A stretch of 64,000 nucleotides of DNA. It comes from Saccharothrix sp. GTDB taxonomy: Bacteria; Actinomycetota; Actinomycetes; Mycobacteriales; Pseudonocardiaceae. The position numbers and the translations under genes were made by a program. Location of the stretch: NCBI RefSeq assembly GCF_031180885.1, contig NZ_JAPSLK010000002.1, positions 310,001 to 374,000 on the forward strand, in the 5' to 3' direction. Positions 44,607-52,529 of the stretch are shown here, piece by piece. Position 1 is the first letter of the stretch. Each line of letters opens with the position of its first letter. The notes beneath the pieces are model-generated. The model did no database searches and was not told the origin of the DNA. It saw only the letters and a program-made list of their open reading frames with translations.

Positions 44607-45713
44607 GTGCAGATCCGCCCGAAACGCCGAGAGGTGCTGGTCGCGCTCGGGTTCTTCGCCCTCGGGACGGTCATCTACCTGCTGAAGCTCGACCTGGTGT
44701 TCGGCGGCGACGACGTGCCGACCCCGCTGTGGATGCGCCTGGCGATCCTGGCCGTGGGCTGCTTGGGCACGCTGTTCCGCCGCTCGCTGCCGGGCCTGGG
44801 GCTGGCGCTGGCGTTCGGCGCGGTGCTGCTGGACCTGACCCGGGGCTTGGGCATTCCGGTGGTCATGGTGTTCATCGACGTGCTGTTCGTGGTGTCGCTG
44901 GACGGTCCGCGGCGGCTGCACCGGGCGCTGATCGGCATCGTGGCGGTGGCGACACTGGGCCTGACGCTGACCGTGGCGGTGCTCAGCTCCGACTGGCGCG
45001 AGTCGCTCTACGCGGGTTTGCAGATGTTCTCGCTGGTCGTGGTGCCGGTGTGGTGGGCTACCAACGTCCGGCAGCACCGGGAGAGCGCCCAACAGCTGGC
45101 CCGGATCTCCGAGCTGGACCGGCGGGCCGCGGTGAACGCCGAGCGCACCCGGATGGCCCGCGACCTGCACGACGTGGTCGCCGGGCACCTGTCGGCGATC
45201 GCGATCCAGTCCGAGGCGGTGCTGTCCATGCCCGCGGACTCGGCGACCGTGCGCACGGTGCTCAAGTCGGTCCGGGAGAACAGCCTCCAGTCGCTGGCCG
45301 AGATGCGCACCATGATCGACGTGCTGCGGGCCGACGACCCGCTGGACGAACCGGTCACCGTGCGGCTGGCGGACGCGTCCCGACTGGTGGAGTCGGCGCG
45401 CGCGGGCGGGCTGGCGGTGGACCTCGCGGCGGACGGCGTGGACGGGCTGCCGGTGGCGGTGGACCTGGCCGCCTACCGGATCCTGCAGGAGGCGCTGACG
45501 AACGCGTTGAAGCACGGGGCGGACGCCTCGGTGCGGGTGGAACGGCAAGTCAGGCGGTTGGTGCTGGTGGTGCGCAACGCGGTGCGGACCTCCGGGGACG
45601 GATCGGGGACGGGTTTGGTGAGCATGGCGGAACGCGCGCACGCGGTGGGCGGGACGTTCGCGGCGGGTCGGGACGGGGACGAGTGGGTCGTGCGGGCGGA
45701 GCTGCCGCTGTGA
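44607..45713 (+). CDS. Sensor histidine kinase, NarL/DesK type
   Basis: 368 aa. About five transmembrane helices (residues ~10-155), HisKA_3 with phospho-acceptor His in RMARDLHDVVAGHLSAIAI (residue ~190), and HATPase_c in which the usual DDG(R/P)G box is weak (RNAVRTSGDGSGTGL). GTG 44607 is fixed by frame. The stop overlaps the regulator's GTG (GTGA at 45710-45713). Signal unknown; the divergent small membrane proteins could be accessory or target genes. Confidence 0.88.
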   Translation: MQIRPKRREVLVALGFFALGTVIYLLKLDLVFGGDDVPTPLWMRLAILAVGCLGTLFRRSLPGLGLALAFGAVLLDLTRGLGIPVVMVFIDVLFVVSLDGPRRLHRALIGIVAVATLGLTLTVAVLSSDWRESLYAGLQMFSLVVVPVWWATNVRQHRESAQQLARISELDRRAAVNAERTRMARDLHDVVAGHLSAIAIQSEAVLSMPADSATVRTVLKSVRENSLQSLAEMRTMIDVLRADDPLDEPVTVRLADASRLVESARAGGLAVDLAADGVDGLPVAVDLAAYRILQEALTNALKHGADASVRVERQVRRLVLVVRNAVRTSGDGSGTGLVSMAERAHAVGGTFAAGRDGDEWVVRAELPL

Positions 45714-46339
45714 TCCGGGTGCTGGTGGCCGACGACCACGCGGCGATCCGCGCGGGCCTGGTGCTGATCCTGAACGGGTCCGAGGACGTCGAGGTGGTCG
45801 GCGAGGCGGCGGACGGGGCTGCTGCCGTGCGGACGGCGCGGGAGCTGCGGCCGGACGTGGTGCTGATGGACATCCGCATGCCCGGCATGGACGGCATCGA
45901 GGCGACCCGCCGGCTGGTCGGGGTGTGCCACGTGCTGGTGCTGACCACGTTCGACCTGGACGAGTACGTGCACGGGGCGTTGCGGGCGGGTGCGGCCGGG
46001 TTCCTGCTCAAGTCGGTCGAGGCGGCGGCGCTGGTGGACGCGGTGCGGCAGGTCGCGGCGGGTGACGGGGTGCTCGCGCCGAGCGTGACCCGGCGGCTGA
46101 TCGCCGAGTTCGCGGCGGCCCCGCCCAAGACCCGGCCGCCGGCGCTGGACGCGTTGACCGAGCGGGAAGTCGAGGTGCTGCGGTGCCTCGGCGAGGGTCT
46201 GTCGAACCACCAGATCGGGCGAAAGCTGCACATCGGCGAGACGACCGTGAAGACGCACGTGTCACGGGTGCTGACCAAGCTCGACCTGCGCTCACGGGTC
46301 CAGGCCGCGATCCTCGCGCAGGACGCCGGGCTGCTCTAA
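45710..46339 (+). CDS. NarL/LuxR-type response regulator
   Basis: 209 aa. Receiver residues VLVADDHAAIRA, phospho-acceptor in VVLMDIRMPGMDG and Lys in FLLKSVEAA. HTH in LTEREVEVLRCLGEGLSNHQ and TTVKTHVSRVLTKLDL. Very similar in layout to the regulator at 39162, especially FDLDEYVxxALRAGAxGFLLK and PSVTRRLIAEFA, so the two are recent paralogues. Overlaps the convergent M50 gene by 4 bp. Confidence 0.92.
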   Translation: MIRVLVADDHAAIRAGLVLILNGSEDVEVVGEAADGAAAVRTARELRPDVVLMDIRMPGMDGIEATRRLVGVCHVLVLTTFDLDEYVHGALRAGAAGFLLKSVEAAALVDAVRQVAAGDGVLAPSVTRRLIAEFAAAPPKTRPPALDALTEREVEVLRCLGEGLSNHQIGRKLHIGETTVKTHVSRVLTKLDLRSRVQAAILAQDAGLL

Positions 46340-47463
46340 CCGCGGTCGAGGGCGGCTTTCAGGTCCTCGCGGCGCAGCACGCCCGAGGGCCGTCCTTCGA
46401 GGTCCACCACCAGGTACTCCCAGGCGGGGGTGCCCATGACGCGTTCGGCCAGCTCGTCGCCGGTCTCGTTCTCCAGCAGCACGGTCTCCGGCCGGATCGG
46501 CACCGCGGCCTGCTCGGCGGGCGCGTGCGGGGAGGTGGTGGCCAGGCGCTCGGCCATGCCCCGGTCCAACAGACCCGCCGCGACACCGTCCGCGCGCACC
46601 AGCACCACGCCACGCCCGGCGGACGCGGTGAGCGCGCCCGACACGGGGCTTTCGGCCGGGAGTTGCAGCACGGGCTGCATGAGCTGGCTCAACGTGAGGC
46701 CTTCCGGCCAGGTCTTCCGGCGCTCCGCGCTCAGCTCGCCGCGCGCGCCGGCCACCACGAACCAGGCGGTCAGCAGGCACACGCCGAACCGCAGCCACCG
46801 GTCCTCGCTGCCGTCGAGCAGGCCCAGCACCGCCCAGCCGACCAGCAGCACGGCCACCACACCGCCGCCCGCGACCGCGGCCTTGGTACCCAGCGCCCGC
46901 CGCCCGGTGGCCGCCCACACGCCCGCGCGCAGGATGCGGCCGCCGTCCAGCGGCAGGCCGGGGAGCAGGTTGAACACCGCGACGGCGGCGTTGGCGAACG
47001 CGGTCTGCGCGATCAGCAGCCACACCGCGTCCGGGTGCGGGATCGCCGCCGCGCCGAGCGCGAACGACCCCGCGAGCACGATCGACACGATCGGACCCGC
47101 GACCGCGATCAGCCCTTCGTGGCCGGGCCGGTCGGGTGTGCGCATCACCTCGGACACGCCGCCGAGCAGGAACAACCGCAGCCGCCGCACGGGTATCCCC
47201 AGCCGCAGCGCGACCAGGCTGTGCCCCAGCTCGTGGGCCAGCACGGAAAGGCCCAACAGGACCGCGAAGGTGGCCGCCAGCAGCACCCCGGCCGTCCCGC
47301 CGATCCCGGGCACCAGCCGTTCCACCATGGGCGCGTACAGCACGACGATCGCCGCCGAGCCGAGCCACCAGGAGGGCGCGAGCAGCACCGGGATGCCGGC
47401 CACGCGGAACAACGGCAGCCCACCGTCCCGCCCGACCCGCCGCCAGCTCTGCTCGGTCACCAC
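46336..47463 (-). CDS. Site-2-protease-like M50 metalloprotease with CBS domains
   Basis: 375 aa intramembrane zinc protease. Zinc site HELGH in GLSVLAHELGHSLVALRLG (residue ~80) and the third ligand Asp in NLLPGLPLDGGRILRAG (residue ~175), within six hydrophobic helices. The C-terminal ~130 residues (LSQLMQPVLQLPAESPVSGAL, WEYLVVDLEGRPSGVLRRED) form a CBS pair that may bind adenine nucleotides and gate activity. It likely cuts a membrane-bound anti-sigma factor or similar; no candidate substrate gene adjoins. GTG start at 47463. Confidence 0.92.
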   Translation of the reverse strand: MVTEQSWRRVGRDGGLPLFRVAGIPVLLAPSWWLGSAAIVVLYAPMVERLVPGIGGTAGVLLAATFAVLLGLSVLAHELGHSLVALRLGIPVRRLRLFLLGGVSEVMRTPDRPGHEGLIAVAGPIVSIVLAGSFALGAAAIPHPDAVWLLIAQTAFANAAVAVFNLLPGLPLDGGRILRAGVWAATGRRALGTKAAVAGGGVVAVLLVGWAVLGLLDGSEDRWLRFGVCLLTAWFVVAGARGELSAERRKTWPEGLTLSQLMQPVLQLPAESPVSGALTASAGRGVVLVRADGVAAGLLDRGMAERLATTSPHAPAEQAAVPIRPETVLLENETGDELAERVMGTPAWEYLVVDLEGRPSGVLRREDLKAALDRG

Positions 47464-47575
47464 GGAGAAAGCCTAGGGGTTGCGATGTGTTGGCGCTGTG
47501 ACCCGCGAGGCCGGAGGCGGCGCCATCCAACACAGCATCCGGATCTTGTCGGGGGTCTGCAATAAGGTCTGGGGC

Positions 47576-48445
47576 ATGGCAGTGCCGACGATCTCCGAAC
47601 GCCCAGTGCGCAGGCCCGCGCTGTCCCCGTCGAGAGCGGGCGACTTCAAGCAGTGCCCGCTGCTGTACCGCTTCCGGGCGGTCGACCGGCTGCCGGAGAA
47701 GCCGACCAGAGCGCAGGTGCGCGGCACGGTCGTGCACGCGGTCCTGGAAGACCTGTTCGGCCTGCCGGCCGCCGAACGGCTGCCCGAACGCGCCCGCGAG
47801 CTGATCGCCCCGGCCTGGGAACGGGTCCGCGCCGAGCGCCCGGAGTTCGCCGACCTGTTCACCGCGGCGGACGACGCCGAGCAGGCCGAGTGGCTGGCGT
47901 CGGCGGAAGGCCTGCTGGAGGGCTACTTCGGCCTGGAGGACCCGCGCCGGTTCGACCCGGACGCCCGCGAGCTGCTGGTGGAGTGGGAACTGCCGTCCGG
48001 GGTCCTGCTGCGCGGCTACATCGACCGCGTGGACGTGGCGCCGACCGGCGAGATCCGGGTGGTCGACTACAAGACCGGCGCCGCGCCGCGCGAGGTCGGC
48101 GAGGCCAAGGCCTTGTTCCAGATGAAGTTCTACGCCCTGGTGCTGTGGCGGCTGCGCGGCGTGGTGCCGCGCCAGTTGCGGCTGATGTACCTGGCGGACC
48201 GGCAGGCGTTGGCGTACACACCGGACGAGGCGGAACTCGCGCGGTTCGAGCGCACGCTGGAGGCCATCTGGGAGGCCATCCTGCGGGCGGCGAAGTCCGG
48301 CGACTTCCGGCCAAACCCGAGCCGGCTGTGCGACTACTGCGACCACAAGGCGCTGTGCCCCGCGTTCGACGGCACCCCGCCGCCCTACCCGGGGTGGCCG
48401 GAGCCGGACGCGGGCGTGGAGACGGCACTGGACAGGGCGGACTAG
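47576..48445 (+). CDS. RecB-family PD-(D/E)XK exonuclease with Fe-S cysteines
   Basis: 289 aa. PD-(D/E)XK core: GTVVHAVLEDLF (His motif), LLRGYIDRVDVAPTG (catalytic Asp) and IRVVDYKTGAAPRE (catalytic Asp-x-Lys). A cysteine in FKQCPLLYRF plus the C-terminal CDYCDHKALC supply four Cys for a 4Fe-4S cluster, as in Cas4/AddB-type nucleases. ATG 47576 gives the conserved start; GCAATAAGG upstream is a possible ribosome site. Equivalent to Rv2119 by position. Single-stranded DNA exonuclease activity is likely; no helicase partner adjoins. Confidence 0.9.
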   Translation: MAVPTISERPVRRPALSPSRAGDFKQCPLLYRFRAVDRLPEKPTRAQVRGTVVHAVLEDLFGLPAAERLPERARELIAPAWERVRAERPEFADLFTAADDAEQAEWLASAEGLLEGYFGLEDPRRFDPDARELLVEWELPSGVLLRGYIDRVDVAPTGEIRVVDYKTGAAPREVGEAKALFQMKFYALVLWRLRGVVPRQLRLMYLADRQALAYTPDEAELARFERTLEAIWEAILRAAKSGDFRPNPSRLCDYCDHKALCPAFDGTPPPYPGWPEPDAGVETALDRAD

Positions 48446-49219
48446 ATGACGGCGTTCTACGAGCAGGTGGACGAGCAGCGGTTCCGGGCGACCGAGCACA
48501 CCGCGGGGCCGTGGACCGACAAGCACCAGCACCTGGGACCGCCGTCGGCGCTGCTGGTGCGCGAACTGGAGCGGTGCGCGCCGCGCGAGGGCACGGTGCT
48601 GTCCCGGGTCACGTTCGAGGTGCTGGGGCCGGTGCCGGTGGCGGAGCTGACCGTCGAGGCGGCGCTGGAGCGGCCGGGGCGGTCGGTGGAACTGCTGTCC
48701 GCTTCGCTGTCCCACGACGGGCGGGCGGTGCTGCGGGCACACGCGTGGCGGATCGTGGGCGGCGACACGGCGACGGTCGCGTCCGGTGAGGGCGAGCCGC
48801 TGGTGCCCGCGCCGGGGTGCGCGCCGATGGCGATCCCGGACGACTGGCAGTGCGGGTACCTGGCGGCGATGGAGTGGCGGTCGGTGTCCGGCGGCATCTT
48901 CACCCCCGGCGACGCGGTGGTGTGGGCGCGACCGTTGGCGCAGGTCGTGGCCGGCGAGGAGGCGTCGGTGGTGCAGCGGCTGTTCACCGTGGCCGACTCG
49001 GCGAGCGGTGTGTCGTCCCGGCTGGACATCTCGAAGTGGTACGCGATCAACACCGACCTGTCCGTGCACCTGCACCGCGAGCCGGTCGGTGAGTGGTTCG
49101 CGCTGGACGCGGAGACGGTGGTGGGTCCGACCGGAGTGGGGCTGGCCAGCAGCGTGCTGCACGACGAGTTGGGGCCGGTCGGCCGCACGGCGCAGGCCCT
49201 GTACGTGCGGGAACGCTGA
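48446..49219 (+). CDS. Acyl-CoA thioesterase-like hotdog protein
   Basis: 257 aa with a double hotdog arrangement of the TesB-like/4HBT_3 type. First half: TAGPWTDKHQHLGPPSALLV, VTFEVLGPVPVAEL, ASLSHDGRAVLRAHAWRI. Second half: WARPLAQVVAGEEASVVQ, LDISKWYAINTDLSVHLHRE, GEWFALDAETVVGPTGVGLA. It likely hydrolyses an acyl-CoA thioester; chain length is unknown. The ATG immediately follows the TAG of the nuclease gene, so they are co-translated, but no shared pathway is evident. Confidence 0.85.
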   Translation: MTAFYEQVDEQRFRATEHTAGPWTDKHQHLGPPSALLVRELERCAPREGTVLSRVTFEVLGPVPVAELTVEAALERPGRSVELLSASLSHDGRAVLRAHAWRIVGGDTATVASGEGEPLVPAPGCAPMAIPDDWQCGYLAAMEWRSVSGGIFTPGDAVVWARPLAQVVAGEEASVVQRLFTVADSASGVSSRLDISKWYAINTDLSVHLHREPVGEWFALDAETVVGPTGVGLASSVLHDELGPVGRTAQALYVRER

Positions 49220-49239
49220 GCCGACGCCACGATGGTCGG

Positions 49240-49872
49240 GTGAAGTTCGCGGACCGCGCCGACGCGGGTCGGGTCCTCGCCGACGCGTTGCGGCGCTTCG
49301 AGTGGACCGATCCGCTGGTCCTGGGCCTGGCGCGGGGCGGTGTGCCGGTGGCGCACGAGGTGGCCCTCGCGCTGGGCGCGGAACTGGACGTGGCGGTGGC
49401 GCGCAAGATCGGCGCGCCGGGGCGGCCCGAGTTCGGGGTGGGCGCGGTCACGGCGGACGGTGAGCCCATCTTCGACCGCCGCGTGCTGGAGTACCTGGGC
49501 GTGTCGCCGGCCGACCTGGCATCCACGGTCGAGGAGGAGCGGCAGGAGGCGCGGCGCAGGCTCGACGTGTACCGGGCGGGACGGCACGCGCTGGCCGATC
49601 GGGACGTCCTCGTCGTGGACGACGGCTTGGCGACGGGCGTGACCGCGCGGGCCGCGTTGCGGGCGGCACGGCAGGGCAGCCCACGGCGGCTGGTGCTCGC
49701 CGTGCCCGTGGGCGCGACCGAGGCTGTACAAGAGTTGTCCGTGGAGGCCGACCTCGTCGTGTGCCCCAAAGAACGCTCCGACTTCCGCTCGGTCGGGCGG
49801 TTCTACCGGCGGTTCGACCAGACCTCGGACGCCGAAGTCCTGGCCCTACTTGAGCAGCACCGTCACCACTGA
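49240..49872 (+). CDS. Phosphoribosyltransferase-like protein
   Basis: 210 aa type I PRTase fold. The PRPP-binding loop is DVLVVDDGLATGVTARAAL (residues ~118-136). The N-terminal VLGLARGGVPVAHEVALALG and ARKIGAPGRPEFGVGAV are typical of the family often annotated as predicted phosphoribosyltransferases next to dienelactone hydrolases. A base substrate is not defined. GTG 49240 fits the frame 20 bp after the thioesterase stop. The 3' end overlaps the convergent AEC gene by 27 bp. Confidence 0.85.
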   Translation: MKFADRADAGRVLADALRRFEWTDPLVLGLARGGVPVAHEVALALGAELDVAVARKIGAPGRPEFGVGAVTADGEPIFDRRVLEYLGVSPADLASTVEEERQEARRRLDVYRAGRHALADRDVLVVDDGLATGVTARAALRAARQGSPRRLVLAVPVGATEAVQELSVEADLVVCPKERSDFRSVGRFYRRFDQTSDAEVLALLEQHRHH

Positions 49873-50763
49873 CAGCGTGACCATCGACAGGGCCGTGGAC
49901 AGCAACACGGCGTCCCGGGGCAGCCGCGCGTCCGGCCGGTACTGGCGGGCCAGCACGTGGACGTTCTGCGCGGTCGGCAGCGCGGCGCACACCACGGCGG
50001 CCAGCCGCAGCGGTCCGTCCACGCCCAGCGCGAGGCAGCCCAGGAACGTCACCAACGGGTGAAGCAGCAGCTTGAGCAGCACCGTGACACCGAGCTGGGC
50101 ACGGCTCTCCCGGTCCGGCAGCCGCATCCCGCCCAGCGACATGCCGAGCACCACCAGCGCCGTCGGCACGCCCGCGGACCCGAGTGCGGTGAGCGGTTCC
50201 AGCACCAGGTCAGGGGGCCGCCACCCGGTCGCGCCGACCAGCACGCCCAGCAGCGACGCGAGCATGATCGGGTTCCGCACCGGCAGCGTGACCAGGGTTT
50301 TCAACGCCCCGCCGCGCTCGCCGGCGCCGACCTCGACCGCCGCCAGCACGATCGGCATCACGACCACCGGCTGGAACAGCAGCACGGCGACCATGAACGA
50401 CGAATCGCCCAGGATGCCGACGGCCACCGGGATGCCCAGGTTGCCGGAGTTGACGTACGCGCCGGCCATCGCGGCGAGCGCCCGGTCGGGCAACGGCCTG
50501 CGAAACGCCTTCCAGTGCACGAGCAGACCGATCGCGCCCACTACGAACGTCGCCATGACGAACGCCAGCACACCTTTGTTGGCGAGCGCGCCGGGTTTGC
50601 CGTTGAGCAGCGTCGTGAACAGCACCGCCGGCATGGCCAGGTAGAACGCGAACCGGCCGAGCACCGTCTCGGCGCGGTCGCCGAGCACGTTGGTGCGCGC
50701 GGCGACGAACCCGACGACCGTGAGCACCCAGATGGGCACGAACCCGCTGAGCACTCCGGCCAA
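49846..50763 (-). CDS. AEC family transporter (auxin efflux carrier-like permease)
   Basis: 305 aa with about ten transmembrane helices split by a short cytosolic loop near residue 150. Family features are AMPAVLFTTL, GAYVNSGNLGIPVAVGIL in helix 4 and ALPTAQNVHVLARQY near the end. AEC proteins move small organic acids or similar solutes. The start is TTG 50763 or, nine bases in, GTG 50754; neither has a good ribosome site. It lies 7 bp after hisE on the same strand, where hisG would be expected. Confidence 0.85.
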   Translation of the reverse strand: MAGVLSGFVPIWVLTVVGFVAARTNVLGDRAETVLGRFAFYLAMPAVLFTTLLNGKPGALANKGVLAFVMATFVVGAIGLLVHWKAFRRPLPDRALAAMAGAYVNSGNLGIPVAVGILGDSSFMVAVLLFQPVVVMPIVLAAVEVGAGERGGALKTLVTLPVRNPIMLASLLGVLVGATGWRPPDLVLEPLTALGSAGVPTALVVLGMSLGGMRLPDRESRAQLGVTVLLKLLLHPLVTFLGCLALGVDGPLRLAAVVCAALPTAQNVHVLARQYRPDARLPRDAVLLSTALSMVTLSVVTVLLK

Positions 50764-50770
50764 GGTCAGG

Positions 50771-51034
50771 TCACAGGTGCTTGTACACGTCTTCCAGGGT
50801 CAGCCCGCGGCCGAGCATGAGCACCTGGACGCGGTACAGCAGTTGGGAGACCTCCTCGGCCAGCCGCTCGTCGGACTCGTGCTCCGCGGCGATCCAGACC
50901 TCGCCCGCCTCCTCGAGCACCTTCTTGCCCTGCGCATGGACGCCCGCCGCCAGGGCCGCGGCGGTGGCGGAGCCCTCGGGGCGGGTGCGGGCGCGTTCGC
51001 TCAGCTCGGCGAACAGCTCGTCGAAGGTCTTCAC
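50771..51034 (-). CDS. hisE: Phosphoribosyl-ATP pyrophosphohydrolase HisE
   Basis: 87 aa all-alpha MazG-like enzyme, second step of histidine synthesis (PR-ATP to PR-AMP). Conserved [17 protein letters not shown] holds the metal-binding Glu residues, followed by [22 protein letters not shown] start at 51034, behind a GGATGAG-type ribosome site. Normally hisG follows; here an AEC transporter does, so hisG is elsewhere or was displaced. Position between trmI and metH matches Rv2122c. Confidence 0.94.
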   Translation of the reverse strand: MKTFDELFAELSERARTRPEGSATAAALAAGVHAQGKKVLEEAGEVWIAAEHESDERLAEEVSQLLYRVQVLMLGRGLTLEDVYKHL

Positions 51035-51135
51035 GGGGGCTCATCCTCCCATCCCCCGAACGGTGGCACACAATCACCCCAAAGTTGCGTGCCCCGAAAA
51101 CATGCGTGGCCCGCAAGTTCTGGTACCTTGATCGC

Positions 51136-51765
51136 ATGGACGAGGAACCGGGCTTGAGAGAGCGGAAGAAACTGGCCACCCGCCAGGCGTTGAGCAGGGC
51201 GGCGGTGCGGCTGGCGGTCGAGCGCGGCCTGGAGAACCTCCTGGTCGAGGACATCGCCGCGGCGGCCGGGGTGTCCCCGCGCACCTTCAACAACTACTTC
51301 TCCAGCAAGGCCGAGGCCATCACAGCACCGCAGGTGGACAGGGCGCGGCGGCTTGCGGTCGAGGTGCGCCGACGCCCGCGCGGCGAGTCGCTCTGGGCGG
51401 CGATCCTCGAGGCCGCCGAGGCGCAGTACGGGGTATACGCGGAACCCGAAGCGGAGTGGACGGCGGGTGTCCGGCTGGTGCTGAGCGAGCCGGCCCTGAT
51501 CGGCGAGTTCCACCGCGCCGGTTCCGCGGTCGAGCGGGAGCTGGCCGAGGCGATCGCCGAGCGCACCGGTACCAGCGTCGAGCAGCTCTACCCCCGGCTC
51601 GTGGCGGCCTCGGTGGGCGCGGCCATCCAGGTCGCGACCGACCGCTGGGTCCACACCACCCCACCCGTGCCGCTCACACCCTTGGTCCGCGAAGCGATCA
51701 GCCAGGTCGCCGCGGGCCTGCCCGAACCCACCACCGCACGCCCACGAGAGCAAGCCCGACCATGA
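51136..51765 (+). CDS. TetR-family repressor
   Basis: 209 aa. The N-terminal HTH (ATRQALSRAAVRLAVERGLEN, VEDIAAAAGVSPRTFNNYFSS) spans residues 10-60; the C-terminal ligand domain is all-alpha. ATG 51136 lies 7 bp after a -10-like TACCTT (51124-51129), so the mRNA may be leaderless. A direct repeat TGCGTG(C/G)CCCG at 51086-51096 and 51103-51113 is a possible operator. Its stop overlaps a following ATG (ATGA), implying a lost or truncated partner gene. Confidence 0.9.
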   Translation: MDEEPGLRERKKLATRQALSRAAVRLAVERGLENLLVEDIAAAAGVSPRTFNNYFSSKAEAITAPQVDRARRLAVEVRRRPRGESLWAAILEAAEAQYGVYAEPEAEWTAGVRLVLSEPALIGEFHRAGSAVERELAEAIAERTGTSVEQLYPRLVAASVGAAIQVATDRWVHTTPPVPLTPLVREAISQVAAGLPEPTTARPREQARP

Positions 51766-51960
51766 CCACCACTCACGCACCCCACACCCACGCCGCCGCC
51801 ACCCGCGCCCCCGACATCCGCGCCCCCGCCACCCGCGCCCCCGACACCCGCGCCCCCGACACCCGCGCCCCCGACACCCGCGCCCCCGACACCCACAGTC
51901 CTGCCACCCACACCATCGACACCATGGCCATCGGCTCCGGCGGCGTGATCAGCCCGAGCC
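51762..51960 (+). pseudogene. Possible truncated gene coupled to the TetR gene
   Basis: An ATG overlaps the TetR stop (ATGA), the usual position for the regulated transporter. The frame starts MTTTHAPHTHAAA, runs through a tandem repeat (TRAPD units), then HTIDTMAIGSGGVISPSRL, and continues only as antisense of the acetyltransferase gene. The opening resembles the disordered head of an exporter whose membrane part has gone. That is inference; it may simply be non-coding. Confidence 0.3.
51801..51905. repeat. 15-bp tandem repeat array after the TetR gene
   Basis: Seven 15-bp units of ACCCGCGCCCCCGAC. Units 1 and 3-6 are identical, unit 2 has changes at two positions and unit 7 is degenerate. 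The period is a multiple of three and keeps the plus-strand frame open. Confidence 0.9.
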
Positions 51961-51963
51961 GCC

Positions 51964-52401
51964 TCAGAGCCCGAACTTCGGACTGGAGAACGGCCAGTCG
52001 CGCGCGATCCACTCCGGCACGAAGGCGTCCAGCGCGCGTTCGAGGTCCGTGCCCGCGTACTCGTCGACCACCCACCAGGAGATCAGGGCGTCCTCCGCCG
52101 GGTCGATGTAGACGCAGCCGAGCAGCGCCGTCTCGTCCGCGTCGAACAGGGCGTAGTTGAAGGACTCGTGGGCCTCGGCCTCGCGCTCGTGCCGGGCGAG
52201 GTCGATGCGGTTCTCCTCGGGGGTCATGGTCGCCGGCGGCCAACCCCACTTCTCGCCGAAGATCGACCACAGGCGTTCCCGCGAGCCCATGACCGCCGGG
52301 TAGTCCCGGTCCGCGTCGGACTCCCGGATCGGGCGCAGGTGGTGGCCCGTGCCCAGCTCGACGCGGGTGGGGTGGACGAAGTCGGACGGCAGCCAGGACA
52401 T
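51964..52401 (-). CDS. GNAT family N-acetyltransferase
   Basis: 145 aa from ATG 52401 (MSWLPSDFVHPTRVELGTGH). GNAT features: HHLRPIRESDADRDYPAVMG, HESFNYALFDADETALLGCVYI and ISWWVVDEYAGTDLERALDAF. The last replaces the classic R/Q-x-x-G-x-G/A loop with a weaker form, as in several actinobacterial GNATs with this opening. A TTG at 52437 could extend it by 12 residues. Divergent from the larger acetyltransferase across 128 bp. Substrate unknown. Confidence 0.8.
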   Translation of the reverse strand: MSWLPSDFVHPTRVELGTGHHLRPIRESDADRDYPAVMGSRERLWSIFGEKWGWPPATMTPEENRIDLARHEREAEAHESFNYALFDADETALLGCVYIDPAEDALISWWVVDEYAGTDLERALDAFVPEWIARDWPFSSPKFGL

Positions 52402-52529
52402 CCGCGGATTGTCGATCAGCGGGAGGTCGTGCGCCAAATCGGTTCGACGGACGGAAGTCCGACAGACGGAAGAACGACGGCCGGGAAAACCACTGGCTGG
52501 AAAGGAGGACGAGCCTCGACACTGCCCGA

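Noticed and set aside
51801..51905. Possible CRISPR array
   Set aside because: Units are contiguous 15-mers with no spacers. The same holds for the arrays at 53741-53830 and 56528-56638, and no cas genes are present; the Cas4-like cysteines at 47576-48445 belong to a known RecB-family protein.
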